This document shows, in pieces, positions 21,659 to 33,944 of a DNA stretch of 64,000 bases. How positions within the stretch are numbered: position 1 is the stretch's first letter; each line of letters begins with the position of its first letter. A program made the position numbers and the translations under genes. This stretch comes from Kalmusia sp. IMI 367209. Lineage: Eukaryota > Ascomycota > Dothideomycetes > Pleosporales > Didymosphaeriaceae. The stretch lies in contig JAPEUQ010000014.1 of assembly GCA_027946365.1 (NCBI GenBank), forward strand, positions 1,116,001-1,180,000. Direction: 5' to 3'. The notes beneath the pieces were generated by a model. It saw nothing but the letters and a program-made list of their open reading frames with translations. It made no database searches and had not been told where the DNA came from.

Positions 21659-24600
21659 TTAGCCACTTCGACGCCACAGCCTTGATAATGTCTTCTTGAA
21701 GGAATCCGGTCCAGAGTGCAAATAGAATCCCACCGTGAAGACCAAAATATTGAAAATAATATAGATGAATAGAAGTCCAATATTCCTCCACCTATCTCCA
21801 TATACCATGTTAAGTGACGAGAGATAAACATCCGCCACCGACACGGAACAAAATTCGCAATCTTGGATTGCGTCAGGATTGTATATGGAAGCCATAGTAG
21901 AGTTTGCAAATGCGCCAGCATACTCTCCGCATGTTTTGCCTTGGGGTGGCTGGAACACGTTGATTTCGGCTGGCGCGCATCGAACCAGGACACCATGCGT
22001 GCCAGTAGTCATCAGAGCCGAGACTAGCCAAGTGAAGGGACTGACGTAATACGCAAAATGCCAAAATTTTACGAGCTGGCCGAGAGGCTGTAGGACGCCA
22101 CTAAATGCTAAGATGAAAGTGTAGAATAAGATGGTAGTCATGGCTGCTGTTTCGGGATTGGGTGAGACGATGGAAATTGCTTGGGAGAAGGTGGTGTGGT
22201 ACGCCTGGTACAAAAGAAAGACGAACAACATAATTCCGCTTCGACTGGCTGAGATATCGCGCCACCAGCCAACGGGAAAGAACCACGATATGAAGCAGAG
22301 TGTGGAAATGATAAAATTGAAAGGCAGCTCCACGATGACGTTGGCGACGAGGAAGACGCTCCAATGATACATGTTCGAGTGCTTCTCACGCACATCGTAA
22401 ATGTTTCGTAGGGCAATAAGGCGTGGTTGCAGGAGAAAGATGAGCGTGAGGCATAGGAGGAGGACTAGGAAGATCGCAAAGACTTTGTTCTGGAGACCTT
22501 GGATGGAGGTGGACTCTTTGTAGAATGTGAAGGCCATGAAAAGGCCACCAATAATGTTGATGAAGAGTTTGCCGTGAATATAAGCTGGTGAGCGCCAGTG
22601 TTGGGTGAAGAGCCTCTTTTGAACGATGCGATATTGGTGAAACCAGCTGACCGCAAAAGCTGAAGTGGAGCTCTGAGAGGAGAGCTGAGTATTCGCAGAC
22701 ATTGAAGATTCTAGCTGATGGATCCGAGACGTTACGGCTTGCCGTTCAGTCGACATACTCCATATAGAGGGCCAGTCCATAGTCGCTCGTCCAGACGCGC
22801 CAGCACCAACCTGTTCCAGCATATACTCAGCTGGATTGGATTTCTCTGGGCACGGGGGCGCGCCATATTGCTCAAAGTACGCGAGTACCTTCGTCGAGTC
22901 CCGACCAAGGTCACCAAAGTATACCGTTTGGCCACCACGAGCTAGAAGGAGGAGTCGGTCGAATTGATTTAGGAGCGTGGACGAAGGCTGGTGAATGGTG
23001 CAAATTATAGCTTGCCCTGCATTGGCCAAGTCGCGTAAAAGTTTCACAATGGACCATGCAGATTGCGAGTCTAGGCCCGAAGTTGGCTCGTCGAGGAATA
23101 GCAAGAGCGAAGGGCGCGCTACAAGCTCAATTCCGATCGTCGTGCGCTTTCGTTGCTCGGCACCAAGCCCTCTCCCTGGGCTGCCAATTACAGCATCAGC
23201 ATACTCATCCATATTCAACAAGGAGATGATCTCCTCAACGTAAACCTTTTTCTCGGAAACAGGTGTTTCTTTTGGCTGGCGTAATAACGCAGAGAATTGG
23301 AACGCTTCGCGCACAGTCATTTCTTCCATATGGATGTCCTGATGCAAGCAATACCCAGTCCTGCGTTTGAAATCGTTTAAGAGGGGAGCCCCGTTGACAG
23401 TTACATCTCCTGAAATGACTCCCGTGCTCACACGTTGGGCTAGAACGTTGAGCAATGTAGTTTTGCCTAAAGATTGAAAATTAAAGTCAGCTCATCTTTT
23501 AAGGTGCACCGCCAACATTCGATTTACGTACCAGCTCCAGAAGCGCCCATGAGAGCCGTAAGCTTTCCAGGCTCAACGAATCCTTGAACATCTTGTAGAA
23601 GCCTCTGATTCTCTCCCTTGATCTGAATGTCATAGTTAATGTGTTTCCAGCAAAAGACATCCTTGTTCGGCTCCAGTGCTAATTTCCGTTCACTGTGTTT
23701 CTCGCTGCCTACAGAATGGCACGACCTGGGCGAGGGTTTGCGGAAAACCATGTAGTTAGAAGTAGCATCGTCGAGCTTCTTAAACTCAGTTGTGAATGCA
23801 TAAAGGAACGTGAAACCGACGAAAAATACGACCGAGATGCCTAGGTTGCGCCAGATATTCGAGTAGTAATAATCAAAAGATAGCCCAATATAGTCGTCGC
23901 CCAAGACAAAGTCACTTCCGGGCTTCGCGCCAACAACAGTACAGACCTGATTGGCGACGTTAACATTTTCAAACCCAGGACCCGAGGGTATAAGCGACTG
24001 GCAGGGGGCTTTGCGTCCATGGAATTCGATGGCCATTAGCGCCTCAACAGTATAGAAAATCGGATTCACGTATGAAATCCATTTAAACCATGGATGCATG
24101 GATGGACGTGGAATTACGTAGCCTCCATACATGGCGAGTGGGAGAACTGTGAGTCCTGCGACTGCAAGCGCAAGTTCGATAGTATTCACGAGTCCAGCAA
24201 CGAAGCGAAACCAAGCCGTCATCGTCAGCGTTGTGAGATAGACGAATACCACAAAGAGAAAAAATGGCCCGACTTCCCGCTTGAGACCGGTCATAAAATA
24301 GACGATTACGGTAAAAACGAGGATATTCAGAGCCTTGAGCGGGAATTGTGATATCATAGTCGCGAGGGCGTCGATGTACGGGTGATACATGCCATAGGAG
24401 TGTTGTTTTTCCACCACCGGACGTTGGGAGAACTGAGCGGCAACCTCGGCAAAATTGACAATGATGTTGAATAGGACAATGAAGAATATGGCACCACCCT
24501 TTGAGAAGAATCCGCTTGTTCCCGGGTCAATGTCGAGAAACATAGTCCCTATCATCACCGGAATGACCAACATGGCAACGGTGATAGCGACAAAATATGC

Positions 24601-26013
24601 GTATTCTCCTCGGATACGTTGGAGAGCGCGATGGAAGGTGGTTACAAATTGCTGTGCAAGGTTGAGGCAGTAAGGAGATCGATGCCGGGTGATGGGCGCT
24701 TTTTCAGCCACAACATAGGCTTTGAATCGGGAGATCTCCGTCGAGACTCGACTACTCTCTGTCGCTTGTGTTTCGATCTCGAGTTGTAATTGGCGATATG
24801 CGTCACTTGCTTTCCACGTATCTGAGAACTCCGATGGTGTGCGAGGAACCCTGTGGCGGAAACCGCCCCGTACAACACATGCATTTCTGTCGGTGACAGT
24901 GACCAAGAATTCCGAAGTTGTCTGGCGTAAACCACATACAAATCCCAAGTCCTCGAAATAGGTTTTGGCAGCTTCGAGCGTGCCAAAGAAGACCTGGTGG
25001 CCTTGATAGAGTAGGGTCACCTTGTCGTAAAGGCTGGCAAGGGTATCGCTGGGCTGATAGAGAGCTGATATAGAAACGTTTGCTGTCAAATTGGTAGCAA
25101 CGCGGAGAGCCTCAGCAAAATCTAACGAGGTTGACGAGTCGAGACCGCGAGTAGGATTGTCCCAGCAGCTGACGCAGGCCCGAGCGAGCAACTATTCAAG
25201 ATAAGCGAAATGTTTACTTCAGTCACGATGTACCCGAATACAGCATACCATTTCCGCGATCGAAACCCTACGCCTTTCGCCACCAGACACTCCACGCACG
25301 AAGTCATTGCCTACACGAGTCTGTGCCGTGTGATTCAATCCGAACGTGGCGAGCAGGATTTTCCTTGTCGTTTTGATGTATTCTCGACGTGAAACACCGT
25401 GGATGCGAGTATGCGGTGCCTTCGTACTCGCAGCGAAATCGATCGTCTGCGCAACGGTGAGATACGGAAAATGTGTATCCACCTCACCATTAAATAACAT
25501 CATGCTTCGAAAGCGCTGGCGCATTGTCTCCAGCGGAATACCATTGTAGGTGATTAATCCGCTACAGCTTCGATAGTGCTCCGTGTGGCCAGCTAGCACT
25601 TTGAGCAGTGTGGTGCAACCGCTGCCAGGCGCACCGAGAACAAGTAACGTCTCTCCCGGAGCCATATAACCGTCAATTGAATTCAAAATTGTCTTCTCTC
25701 TCATTGGGCGCCAAAGACTCGGTAACTTAGAGACTATACCTGTGAGAAGGGAGCCAGCATCCTTTTGGGTGATCTGGTCTGCGTCCTCGCCAGTCACGGT
25801 GAGATTCTGCCAGCAGAGAGAGACGGGCGGAGAAAGAGGCTGAGCATCCTCTTGCGATCGGTCAATGGCGGCTCGGAGGGTTCGCTCGAGTGTCCAGTCC
25901 GGGTCGCGCACGTCGAATGGGTCGACAGCAGCGGCGGCTGTGCGGGACGCATAAGAGACGGTGCGGATGAGTTGGGAAACCCGCTCTTGTGATATCTCTT
26001 CTCCTTCGCGCAT
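21659..26013 (-). CDS. Full-size PDR-type (ABCG) multidrug ABC transporter
   Basis: Exons 26013-25249, 25191-23532 and 23466-21659 sum to 4233 nt, giving 1410 aa in the (NBD-TMD)2 order of fungal pleiotropic drug resistance pumps. NBD1 has the PDR-typical degenerate Walker A GAPGSGCTT (Cys in place of Lys), signature VSGGERRRVSIAE and Walker B-like CWDNPTRGLDSS. NBD2 has a canonical Walker A GASGAGKTT (split by the second intron), an LGAEQRKRTTIGIELVARP signature region and LLLFLDEPTSGLDSQSAW. Two sets of about six hydrophobic segments follow the NBDs, with extracellular Cys-containing loops near each end. It probably exports lipophilic compounds across the plasma membrane. It is divergently placed to a Zn2Cys6 regulator 437 bp away. 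No lesion was seen. Confidence 0.93.
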
Positions 26014-26450
26014 GGTTGATTAATTGACAGACAAGCAAATGTGCAAGGTAATCTGGGAGATGGAACGGCTCACTCTTATTGCTTGAGCCCTGATTGTATG
26101 CTCGGCCGGGGACGTCATAGCTTGAATGCTGATCAACGCCCAACATCCTTGTTGTGTCTTGTCAGAGCTGAACCATTGATCTTGTAGAAAACCAAGAACC
26201 GGTACGTAGCGAGGCATAGGTCGTGCTCATCGTAGGCGTACCAACCATCATGGCTGCGTATACATGGTAATGAGGTGAGAAAGAAACATGAAACTGCAGC
26301 TGCTCGGCTCTGAGCCTCTGCAGCAAGTGGGTCCACTAATGCCTGCATCTCTTCGGTTCCGAACGCCTTGTTCAACCCTCTCTTCTACCCTCCTTAGCAT
26401 CTCTAACATTTCGGACGATTTCGATTAATGTTAGTGATGAACTTTCCAAA
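26014..26450. promoter_or_regulatory. Shared divergent promoter of ABC transporter and regulator
   Basis: The 437 bp between the two start codons must carry both promoters. A shared promoter fits regulation of the pump by its neighbour, but no palindromic CGG-type Zn2Cys6 site was assigned with confidence. Confidence 0.4.
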
Positions 26451-28667
26451 ATGAGCGAGAGTGACCAACGAATGAAATCATGCGACCTGTGCAAAGCGCG
26501 CAAAGTGCGATGCAGAGGCGCAGGTACGTCTGTATTCATCTCAAGATATCTTTTTAATTCACTATACAGGGCATCGGGGGGCAACGAGCTGTATCAGTTG
26601 TGCTCGCCGCAATGTACAATGTCACTTCAGCCTGCTCCGGAAGCCTCGGCGAGTACCCATAGCATTAGGGGCCGCATCGCCAACAGTGAGAGAGGATACT
26701 CCGGAAAGTAATTATGAGATTACGAAGTACGACGGCTTGCAAGAGCTATACCTAGACAAGCTGCTCGCATGCACTCGCTCTGGATCGTCGCGGCAAATTC
26801 CCGGCGAGTCTCTCCAAGTGGGTTCGGCCGCAACACTTGCACGCTGTACTGATACAGTAAATAGACACTTGGGGTCTTTGGAGGCGAATATAGCCTGACA
26901 TTCTTTTCCGATGCGCGGTTGAAATCGCTTGAGCGGCGTCTTGGCCACGACCGCGTGTCGCGGATGAAATCCCAAATCTCCACGGTCATTGCTCAGCGCA
27001 TGCGGACCGTCGAAGGCGTTCCTGCACCGCCTGCTGATATTGATAGATTACGCATCTTTGGCTTGAACGGGAACTTCGTTACCTCCTGCATCCAAGGTAG
27101 TCTCGCTCAAGGATTCTCCCCGTCAGCAGGACAGTTTTCTGATAACGGGCATTAGCATACTTTGAGAACTTGCATCCAGTCCATCCATTCCTTGATAGGC
27201 AACATATCGAATCGATGGCACTCAGTCCACAACTGGAACACAAGCTCGGTTCCGACAAAGCCTGGTCTGTGCTTTTCTACGCCATCCTGGCCCTCGGGTC
27301 TCAATATCGTGATGGTGGGAGTTTTCAGCCTACCAACAACGTGGCCTGGAGGTTTTTCTCCACCGCATTGGCGCTGTTTCCTGACTTACTCATCACAAAA
27401 GCAAATCTGACCGTGGTCCAAGCCATTACTGTCATGGCGATCTTCGCATCCAACGTGTCGTGCATGCAGTTTGAGTACGCAATGGTCTCTGAAGGTGTGA
27501 AAAAAGGCCTAATGCTTGGATACAACCGATCACCAGCATCAGGACATGATGCGCGTAATCGCACGTTCTGGGTGCTGTATTGTCTGGAGAAGACTATGAC
27601 GTTTACGATAGCGAAGAGCTCTTCCATCATGGACCCGGACATCAGCAGTGCAATCCCAACATGTAGTGACCGGCCTATAGAACAAGCACCATTCGACTCG
27701 TTTCTTTCCTGGATCAGACTGTCGAGGCTACTGAGTCGCATATATGCGTCGCTCCACTCGGCAAGTGTGCGCGGCCGATCCGTGTATTACTTCAGAGCGA
27801 CCATCAATCATCTCAAAGAGGAGCTCGAGCAGTGGCGTACAACAATTCCTGCACCATTTCAGCCAGCCTTGCCAATGCGGAGCTATGATATTCAGACGGC
27901 GCAGACGATGAGTATTTGTATCCGGCTGCACTATGGATACCATAATATCATGCTACATCTCAATCGCGCTGTTCTCCAGCTACAGCATCTGGAGACCAAC
28001 GTCGAAGAAATTGTCTCTGACATTATGCATACAACGCGGTGTATTCTTGAATTGACAAAGTACATTGAAGTGCAGCCATATACACCGCTCTGGTAAGTGG
28101 CTTGCCCCTTTCCCGTTTCCGCACTCTACTCGTGCTCACAATCTGAATCCACCCAGGGTACTTGCAGCCGTGCCCCTCGCAGCATTCTTCGTCCTCTTCG
28201 ACCTCGTCGTCGACAACCCCACACATCCTGACACCTCCTCCAATCTCGCCTTACTCGATGTTGGTAGCGGCCACTTCAGCCGCATAGAATATGCGTCACA
28301 AGGAGTCTTACCAGGATCTATCCTCGCCGACTTCGCACATATCGCACGCTCCTATGTGCGAGAGAAGTCTGAACTTCAGACAGTCAATAGTCGAACAGCA
28401 TCCATACCCCCAAGTTTTCCTCCTACAGATGGAGAAACTACTAGTAGCCCACCAGTACAAATGAGCGGCGTACAAGTTCCAGTGAGTGTTGGGGGAGAAC
28501 CACGAGAGCAAGTGGGGTTCGCCCACTGGGATCTTCAAGGCGACGGAGGTCATATGGAAGGAACTGATATTCTGGATTTATTCGGTTCGTATTTTCCGGG
28601 GTTGGATGAAGAATGGTTATTTGGCCCTTTATCGACTAACGCTAGTACTGTGACGAGACATGAATGA
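26451..28667 (+). pseudogene. Zn2Cys6 transcription factor, apparent one-base frameshift
   Basis: Exon 1 (26451-26523) and exon 2 (from 26570) encode the binuclear cluster CDLCKARKVRC...CISCARRNVQC. Later parts form a fungal transcription-factor domain (YFENLHPVHPFLDR; exon 27156-28092 after a 59-nt intron at 27097-27155; last exon 28157-28667 after an intron at 28093-28156). Exon 2 (26570-27096) is one base short: the frame before about 26880 ends at a TGA near 26897, while GEYSLTFFSDARLKSLERRLG reads in the next frame. A 38-nt intron with GT...GGAG ends would also repair it but is unusually short with a weak acceptor. So it is probably broken, unless this is an unusual intron or a sequence error. 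It lies beside the ABC transporter it would be expected to control. Confidence 0.7.
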
Positions 28668-29368
28668 TATCTTCAACGTAAACCCCACTTAGGCAGTACA
28701 TAAGCAGATGATACGAAATGAATCAGGGCTGTAGAGCGCTATGTGGTGTCCTGAAACATGTGACGCGGTAAAGGAAAGCACTCAATCAGCATGAGACACC
28801 AAACAGCAGAGTATCTACATTGTGAATGGCGTTGCTAGAACTCGCTTACGATGCTCCTATGAACTGTCTTTCCTAAATCACCAGACTACCGAAGAATGAT
28901 AGAGCGACTTTCTGATTGAACTTCACATCACAAGATGTCTTGCAAAAGGCCTTCGAAAAATTCGGGTTGTACATCATGCATGGTGCATGTGGTGCAAATT
29001 TGGCACAACGAACCGCAGCTTTAATAACAATTTGGTTTGGGAGGTGTTCCCTATAACGGCGTGATCCCTCGGGCGCAGGCTGATTGGCAGTATATCACAC
29101 GGAAATGACTCGTAAGCTCATATAAGTACTTGCAAGAAATTAGTCCCGGTCTAAACCCAGCCCTCACGATTGATATTCAGCATAAATCTTTCGCGATAAT
29201 AGTTTACGAATACACTTTTTTTATTCCGAAATGTGGGGATCTTGGCCTCACTATCCACTCTGAAAACATACCGCACTAGTCTTGGTATGTGTTATCTAAT
29301 TTCAAATCGAGCGAAGTACACTCCCTTTACTTATAGTACACCCATTCCGTTGTCTTTCCTTCCAGTAA
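28668..29368. other. Convergent intergenic region
   Basis: About 700 bp between the regulator's stop and the thioredoxin-like gene's stop. AT-rich, with no gene recognised. Confidence 0.45.
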
Positions 29369-29833
29369 CTATATCACTGACTCCGTTTGGCCAGCAACTA
29401 AATGTACCAGCTTCATCTGATCGAGCAGCTCACTCTCCACCAATCTCCCAGTCTCTTTCACCTCTCCATTGACACGCTGGTAGCGGACAAGCGTCGGCAC
29501 AGCATTAACATTCCACTTTGTTCGATGCACATTTGTCAAGTCCTTCCACCTTGATTCCAGTCAGCCGAACATCGCAAATACAACGAAAATATGTTCACAG
29601 TAGTCAACGTACTCAGGTCTCTGCCCCACATGCACATATCCAACTTTCGTGCCTTCAGCCGCAAATGCAGCGCCGATAATTGGCAGCGCAGCCCTGACAT
29701 CTGGACACCATGACTCCTTCGTCTCTGGGTGGGTCGACGAGATGAAGTTGAGGAAGAACGTGGCCTTTTCCTCATTCGGCACTGGGAGATCCTCCACGGA
29801 CTCCGGCAGCTGAAAAGGGTCCTGGACCGGCAT
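29369..29833 (-). CDS. Small thioredoxin-like protein (DUF953/TXNDC17 type)
   Basis: Two exons (29833-29613, 29549-29369) join across a 63-nt intron (GTACGT...CAAG) to 133 aa. The thioredoxin-like pattern is clear: FLNFISSTHPETKESWCPDV, with the WCPD active-site motif in which the second Cys of CxxC is replaced by Val, then RPEWKDLTNVHRTKWNVNAVPTLVRYQRVNG across the splice junction. The cis-Pro of the fold (AVPT) is conserved. A one-Cys active site suggests a thiol-reductase relative with altered chemistry. The C-terminal exon is recovered only with this intron; reading through gives a stop. No signal peptide, so cytosolic. Confidence 0.82.
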
Positions 29834-30012
29834 TTTTGAATGTTCGATGGACACAAAAAGAGCCAGGAAGAGTGTCTCCGCACGTCTGGGATATTGCAAA
29901 GGGACGAGACGGTGGTGTCAAATGGTGCGATTGGTGCACCCACGGTGCGCAGTGGCGTCATTGTAGCGGCTCTTCGCAAACCACCATGTGGGGCTCTGCT
30001 ACATAGACGTAA

Positions 30013-31560
30013 AACTAGACACCTGTCTTCACGACCACGACACGGAATCCGTTCTCTTGCCAGAAGCCCGCGGGCTTTAAGCTTCCGCGATACGAACACG
30101 TCGCCTTGACTTTGCCGCAGGAGAAATAGCCTCCATGTAGCACTCTTCGCGCAGCCTTAGCGCCTCAACTCCAAAGAAGCATGCCTCAACGCGACCTGCT
30201 CCGTCGGCCTCTTCTCGCGCAGTCGCTCACCCTTCGGCTGCTACGACATGACGGCCCAGGTCTGGAAATGGTGCAGCACGCTCTGGGGCGAAGACATGAG
30301 CTCCCCCTCGTTCGCATACCCCTAACGAGCCACCGACGGGCGTGGCAGCGTCGGTTTGCCATGCTGAACCCCAAGGTTACACAGGTTCACCTTTGACGAC
30401 TTCTTCTAACTTGCCACAGGATGCGCACTCCCATTCAGACTCTGTGGGCAGGCGCACTACTTCACTACCCTTGATTCGAGCAGTTGCGCGCCAGCGCTCT
30501 GTTAACCAGGCGCAGTAGGCGTTTGCATCGTACCATGTGAGGTCTGTCGCTGGAAAATTTTGTTTGTCGGGTACGCGAGCGACTGGGCTGCACCATTTTC
30601 GGGCACTTTCTTCCATGAAGATCAAGTAGTTCCGATTTTCAACTGGGTAGACTCCAACGCGATAGTCCACAGGGGAAACCGAGACTGGTAGTTGGCTATT
30701 GGAGTGGCTGTCTGAGCCCATGGTGAATATGCCCGCAGTGATAACGATGAGAATTCCGAGATTATGTAGATCTCCAGGGCGAGATAGGACACGGCCGGCT
30801 TTTTCACGTTCTGTGGTAGATAGGGTGCCTTGCTCGACTATCTGGAGAACTAGGGCGAGAGTTCGGGCTCGAAAGATGCTTGACTTAGCAATACTGAAGT
30901 CTGACACGAAAGGAGCGCAGCGTTGGGCATATTCGCTCTCCCCTTGGGTCAAGCCATCTACGAGGATGTGTGCTTAGGAGGATGTTCAGCGACGAGCAAG
31001 TCGGCTGTGAATGATCGGCTCCCAAATCATCGGCGCGCGGTGGAAGAGATTGACGACCTTTTTTTGCGGCAGCTGCAACAAGTGGCAAGCTGCTAGTAAC
31101 TGCTGTATAACGGCTAAGGACAGCATTTACTGAATTCTTTCTATGCGAAAGCCACCTATATGAAACATCTTCCGCGCACGATGCTGACTCGCGCTCGAAT
31201 CGCTTGATTGCTTGAGCTGCAAGTTCATCTGAACCATTTTCCCTCGGTATCATACCAACTCAACAAATCTCCCGACAGGAGAGGTATCTAGCGAAGTTCG
31301 ATTTGCCACTTCTGCTCGGCTCAGTTAGAAGCGTGATTTTACTATCCTTGACAACTTCTAGCGCAGTAATGTAAACGGCAGACTGGTAAATCATCCGGTT
31401 TGCGCTTGCACAGACCGTTAGTGGCGCGGTCTTCGAAAGTGTAATTCGTCAAGAGGGGAATGTAGGCTGTGGCAAGATCGATGGTACGGCTATCTGAGAG
31501 GGTGAGCAGTGGTTCGCAGCCGAAGTTTGAGCTGATGCTGTGCAGATATTGAAGTGGTTG
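30013..31560 (-). pseudogene. NACHT-FGE-sulfatase (NLR-like) relic
   Basis: Decayed minus-strand gene. From its 5' side: AYIPLLTNYTFED (about 31475), a P-loop KITLLTEPSRSGKSNFARYL (about 31350-31290) whose first Gly is replaced by Glu, a poorly preserved middle, then the sulfatase-modifying (formylglycine-generating enzyme, FGE) domain: ITAGIFTMGS, VGVYPVENRNYLIFM, FPATDLTWYDANAYCAWL, VRLPTESEWECAS (30952-30410) and the C-terminal GGYFSCGKVKATC...GFRVVVVKTGV with a stop at 30013-30015. Several stops and frameshifts separate the pieces. About 180 bp of the FGE domain lie on the opposite strand (separate entry). NTPase plus FGE proteins are known in NLR-like repertoires of fungi and bacteria. 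This copy cannot function. Confidence 0.75.
30163..30345 (+). other. Internal inversion inside the FGE relic
   Basis: The plus strand encodes the missing FGE piece: KEACLNATCSVGLF, RSPFGCYDMTAQVWKWC and LWGEDMSSPSFAYP. In family members this belongs between the DAA block (minus strand, near 30345) and the ARRVLHGGYF block (minus strand, near 30160). The minus-strand blocks stop exactly where this plus-strand block starts and ends, so about 180 bp have been flipped in place. Short GCC/GGC identities lie at both junctions. Confidence 0.8.
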
Positions 31561-33944
31561 AAGGTGTCGGTCATGCTGAGTATGAGCATTGCCATGGCAT
31601 GCAAACCGGGCAGAAGAATGTTGGGTCGGTGTGCGAGTGAGGCGTGTCGGTCAATGTAGCTTGCGTTGCAGATTCGACCCAACGCTTCAGGGTAAGTCAG
31701 TTCAACGCAAGAGAAAATTTCACTGATAGATATCAATGTTGTTGGTGCTTTCGGAGTTTATGCTGGAGGCTAGTAATGACGTGCACAACAGTGGGGTGCG
31801 GTAGGTTTAGCTTCATAATAGGTTCGACTCATGCATTGAAGCCGATCTCGGATATCCCTTTTGCAGGCCTATCGAATGATATGATACGTCAAGGTCGGGG
31901 TATTAGATACGGATTTCAATTTATCAGACGATCCTATGAGACTACTAGATTAATGTCGTGCAACAAATGAAGCCTTGGGTGTGGGAAAAGTTCATAGAGA
32001 TATTATATGACTAGCAATACGTTAGCCTGTGATAGTGATACATATCGGAGCGCAACTACATACATTTCGTCATTAGAATGGAGCTTAGTAGTCGTACGTG
32101 TGCTAGAAAACACATCTCCATAGCCCGATGCTCTAGGTCCCCTAGAAAAATCGTTTGCTTGACATCTACGGTGTGGGTGGTGCCAAATAGTTCTAGATTT
32201 CATTTTGGGGGTGGCAGGGTGTGGTTTTGTTAATGTGTTCCTTTGTTAAAGCGGATCTCCACCCTGGGCGCGTATGAGGGGTAATCAGAGATGATCAAAT
32301 CAATCTACGAGCATGTTGCTGACTAGTGCACCTTCGTCAACGCCGGGAAGGAAAGGAAGAGAATCAGAACTTTTGAAGACTTGCTATGCTATGGGAATAT
32401 CGTGCGAAGCAGCTAGATTGATCTCGTTCGGAATGTAACGGAAATCGGCTTATACTCGAATTCATGTCACTGCGGGGTAGCCTTGAACGTTTATTAGTGC
32501 TTATCTAGGTTGTAAACATGAGCTTTCGATGAAATGGCTGCCAAAGGGTTCTCACATCGATCGAGGAACATCAGCTATCTACTCTAGGGGCTTGAATATC
32601 TGCTAAATAATTTGAGCTTGAGCCATTGAATCGATAATGAGGTGGCTTTGGGAGACGCAGGAAGCAGAGCAACTAGCGCACATTCAGCAATTTCTAGAAC
32701 ATTGGGAGGTGGCAAGGAACTGTGGCGACGCGCATCGTTGTATTTGCAAATGGTGCTGAAGGCTCGTTCATTGATACATCAGCCCACTACGCAAGAAGGT
32801 AATAACTGTCTGCTATTTTAAAAAGTGACCATCATTCTACCGCGATAATACTTTCTTCACGATGTTCCACTAGTGATTTAGCGTACCCTAGGTGTATGCA
32901 ATTGCAGTAAACATGTCTATGACTGTTCGGATCGAGATCACGCATGTAGGGTTCATTTGAGTATGGGAACTACCGCCATCATGCTTACTCACTGGAAATG
33001 TGCCATGTTCCGAGTGAGTTCCCGCAGAATTATGACGCCGAGTTTTCGATAGAGAATATTTTTAGTTCTTGCCTGCAACATGAGAAGCAAACGCTTCCTC
33101 GGTCTTAACACATCCGTACCCGTTCATTCTCCATAGTTTAATATTATACTTCAGCATCGCCACCGATCTGACGAATTGGGCCGACATGTCGGTCCGGCAG
33201 ATTGGTGATAATCGGAATAAGTCAGTGGTACAGCTTAGGCATACGTTTGTTCGTGAGGAGGCGTCGGGGCAGGATGACGGACACGACGTTTCTAGTCCGT
33301 CGTGTGCTCGAAGGCAAGAGGTACCCGAAATTTAGCGGTATTCACTCGCTAGAGACTTCAAAAGTTGCAGCCAAGCAGGTTCATGGGCGAGGGTGAATAT
33401 TTATATGTCAAGACAAGCAACAGTACGTGGTGAACAGAGCGCAAGTGAGTGCAGGTGGTGCATTTGAGCTCAGGTGGGATCGGCATCGCGCCTTGGGACC
33501 ATCCATATCTCCACGCCTCAATGAATTGACTACCTATCAGTTTATTTTACTTATTCTGCCCATGAATCTTCCCAGAGAGGTCTCTATAAGAGTTGGGAAG
33601 GTAGGGGGAGCTTGCTGAGGAATCTCACCTATTGTATCCAACGTTAGACCTTTCGTCATATAGGGCCAATATAATCCGATTTGAGATCTTATATCTGGTC
33701 AAGTGTGGGAAGTCATTGTGAAACTGGGCTCTGTAGTTACGACGTAAAAGTGGCCTGTATCAAATGGAGCGGCTAAAAAAGATAATGATACTAAGCCTTC
33801 GAGAAAGAATTTTAAAATGCAGTCAATGCGTCCTAATGGATACGCCCAGTAACTTAACAGGTTCCATTTGTTACGCATTAGTCCAAATTTAAATGATACC
33901 TTTTTACTCAGACCTCCAATGAGGAGGACACGTACGAAATCATC
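31561..33944. other. 2.4-kb gene-poor region
   Basis: No family resemblance in any frame and no long reading frame. It may contain eroded 5' parts of the NACHT relic at its left end. It forms the left border of the RiPP-like cluster. Confidence 0.4.

Noticed and set aside
21659..28667. Including the ABC transporter and regulator in the RiPP cluster
   Set aside because: They are 5-12 kb away and separated from it by a thioredoxin-like gene, a NACHT-FGE relic and empty sequence; linkage to the peptide pathway is not supported.
30186..30952. Reading the FGE region as two separate genes on opposite strands
   Set aside because: The pieces are complementary parts of one domain and abut exactly, so an internal inversion explains them better.
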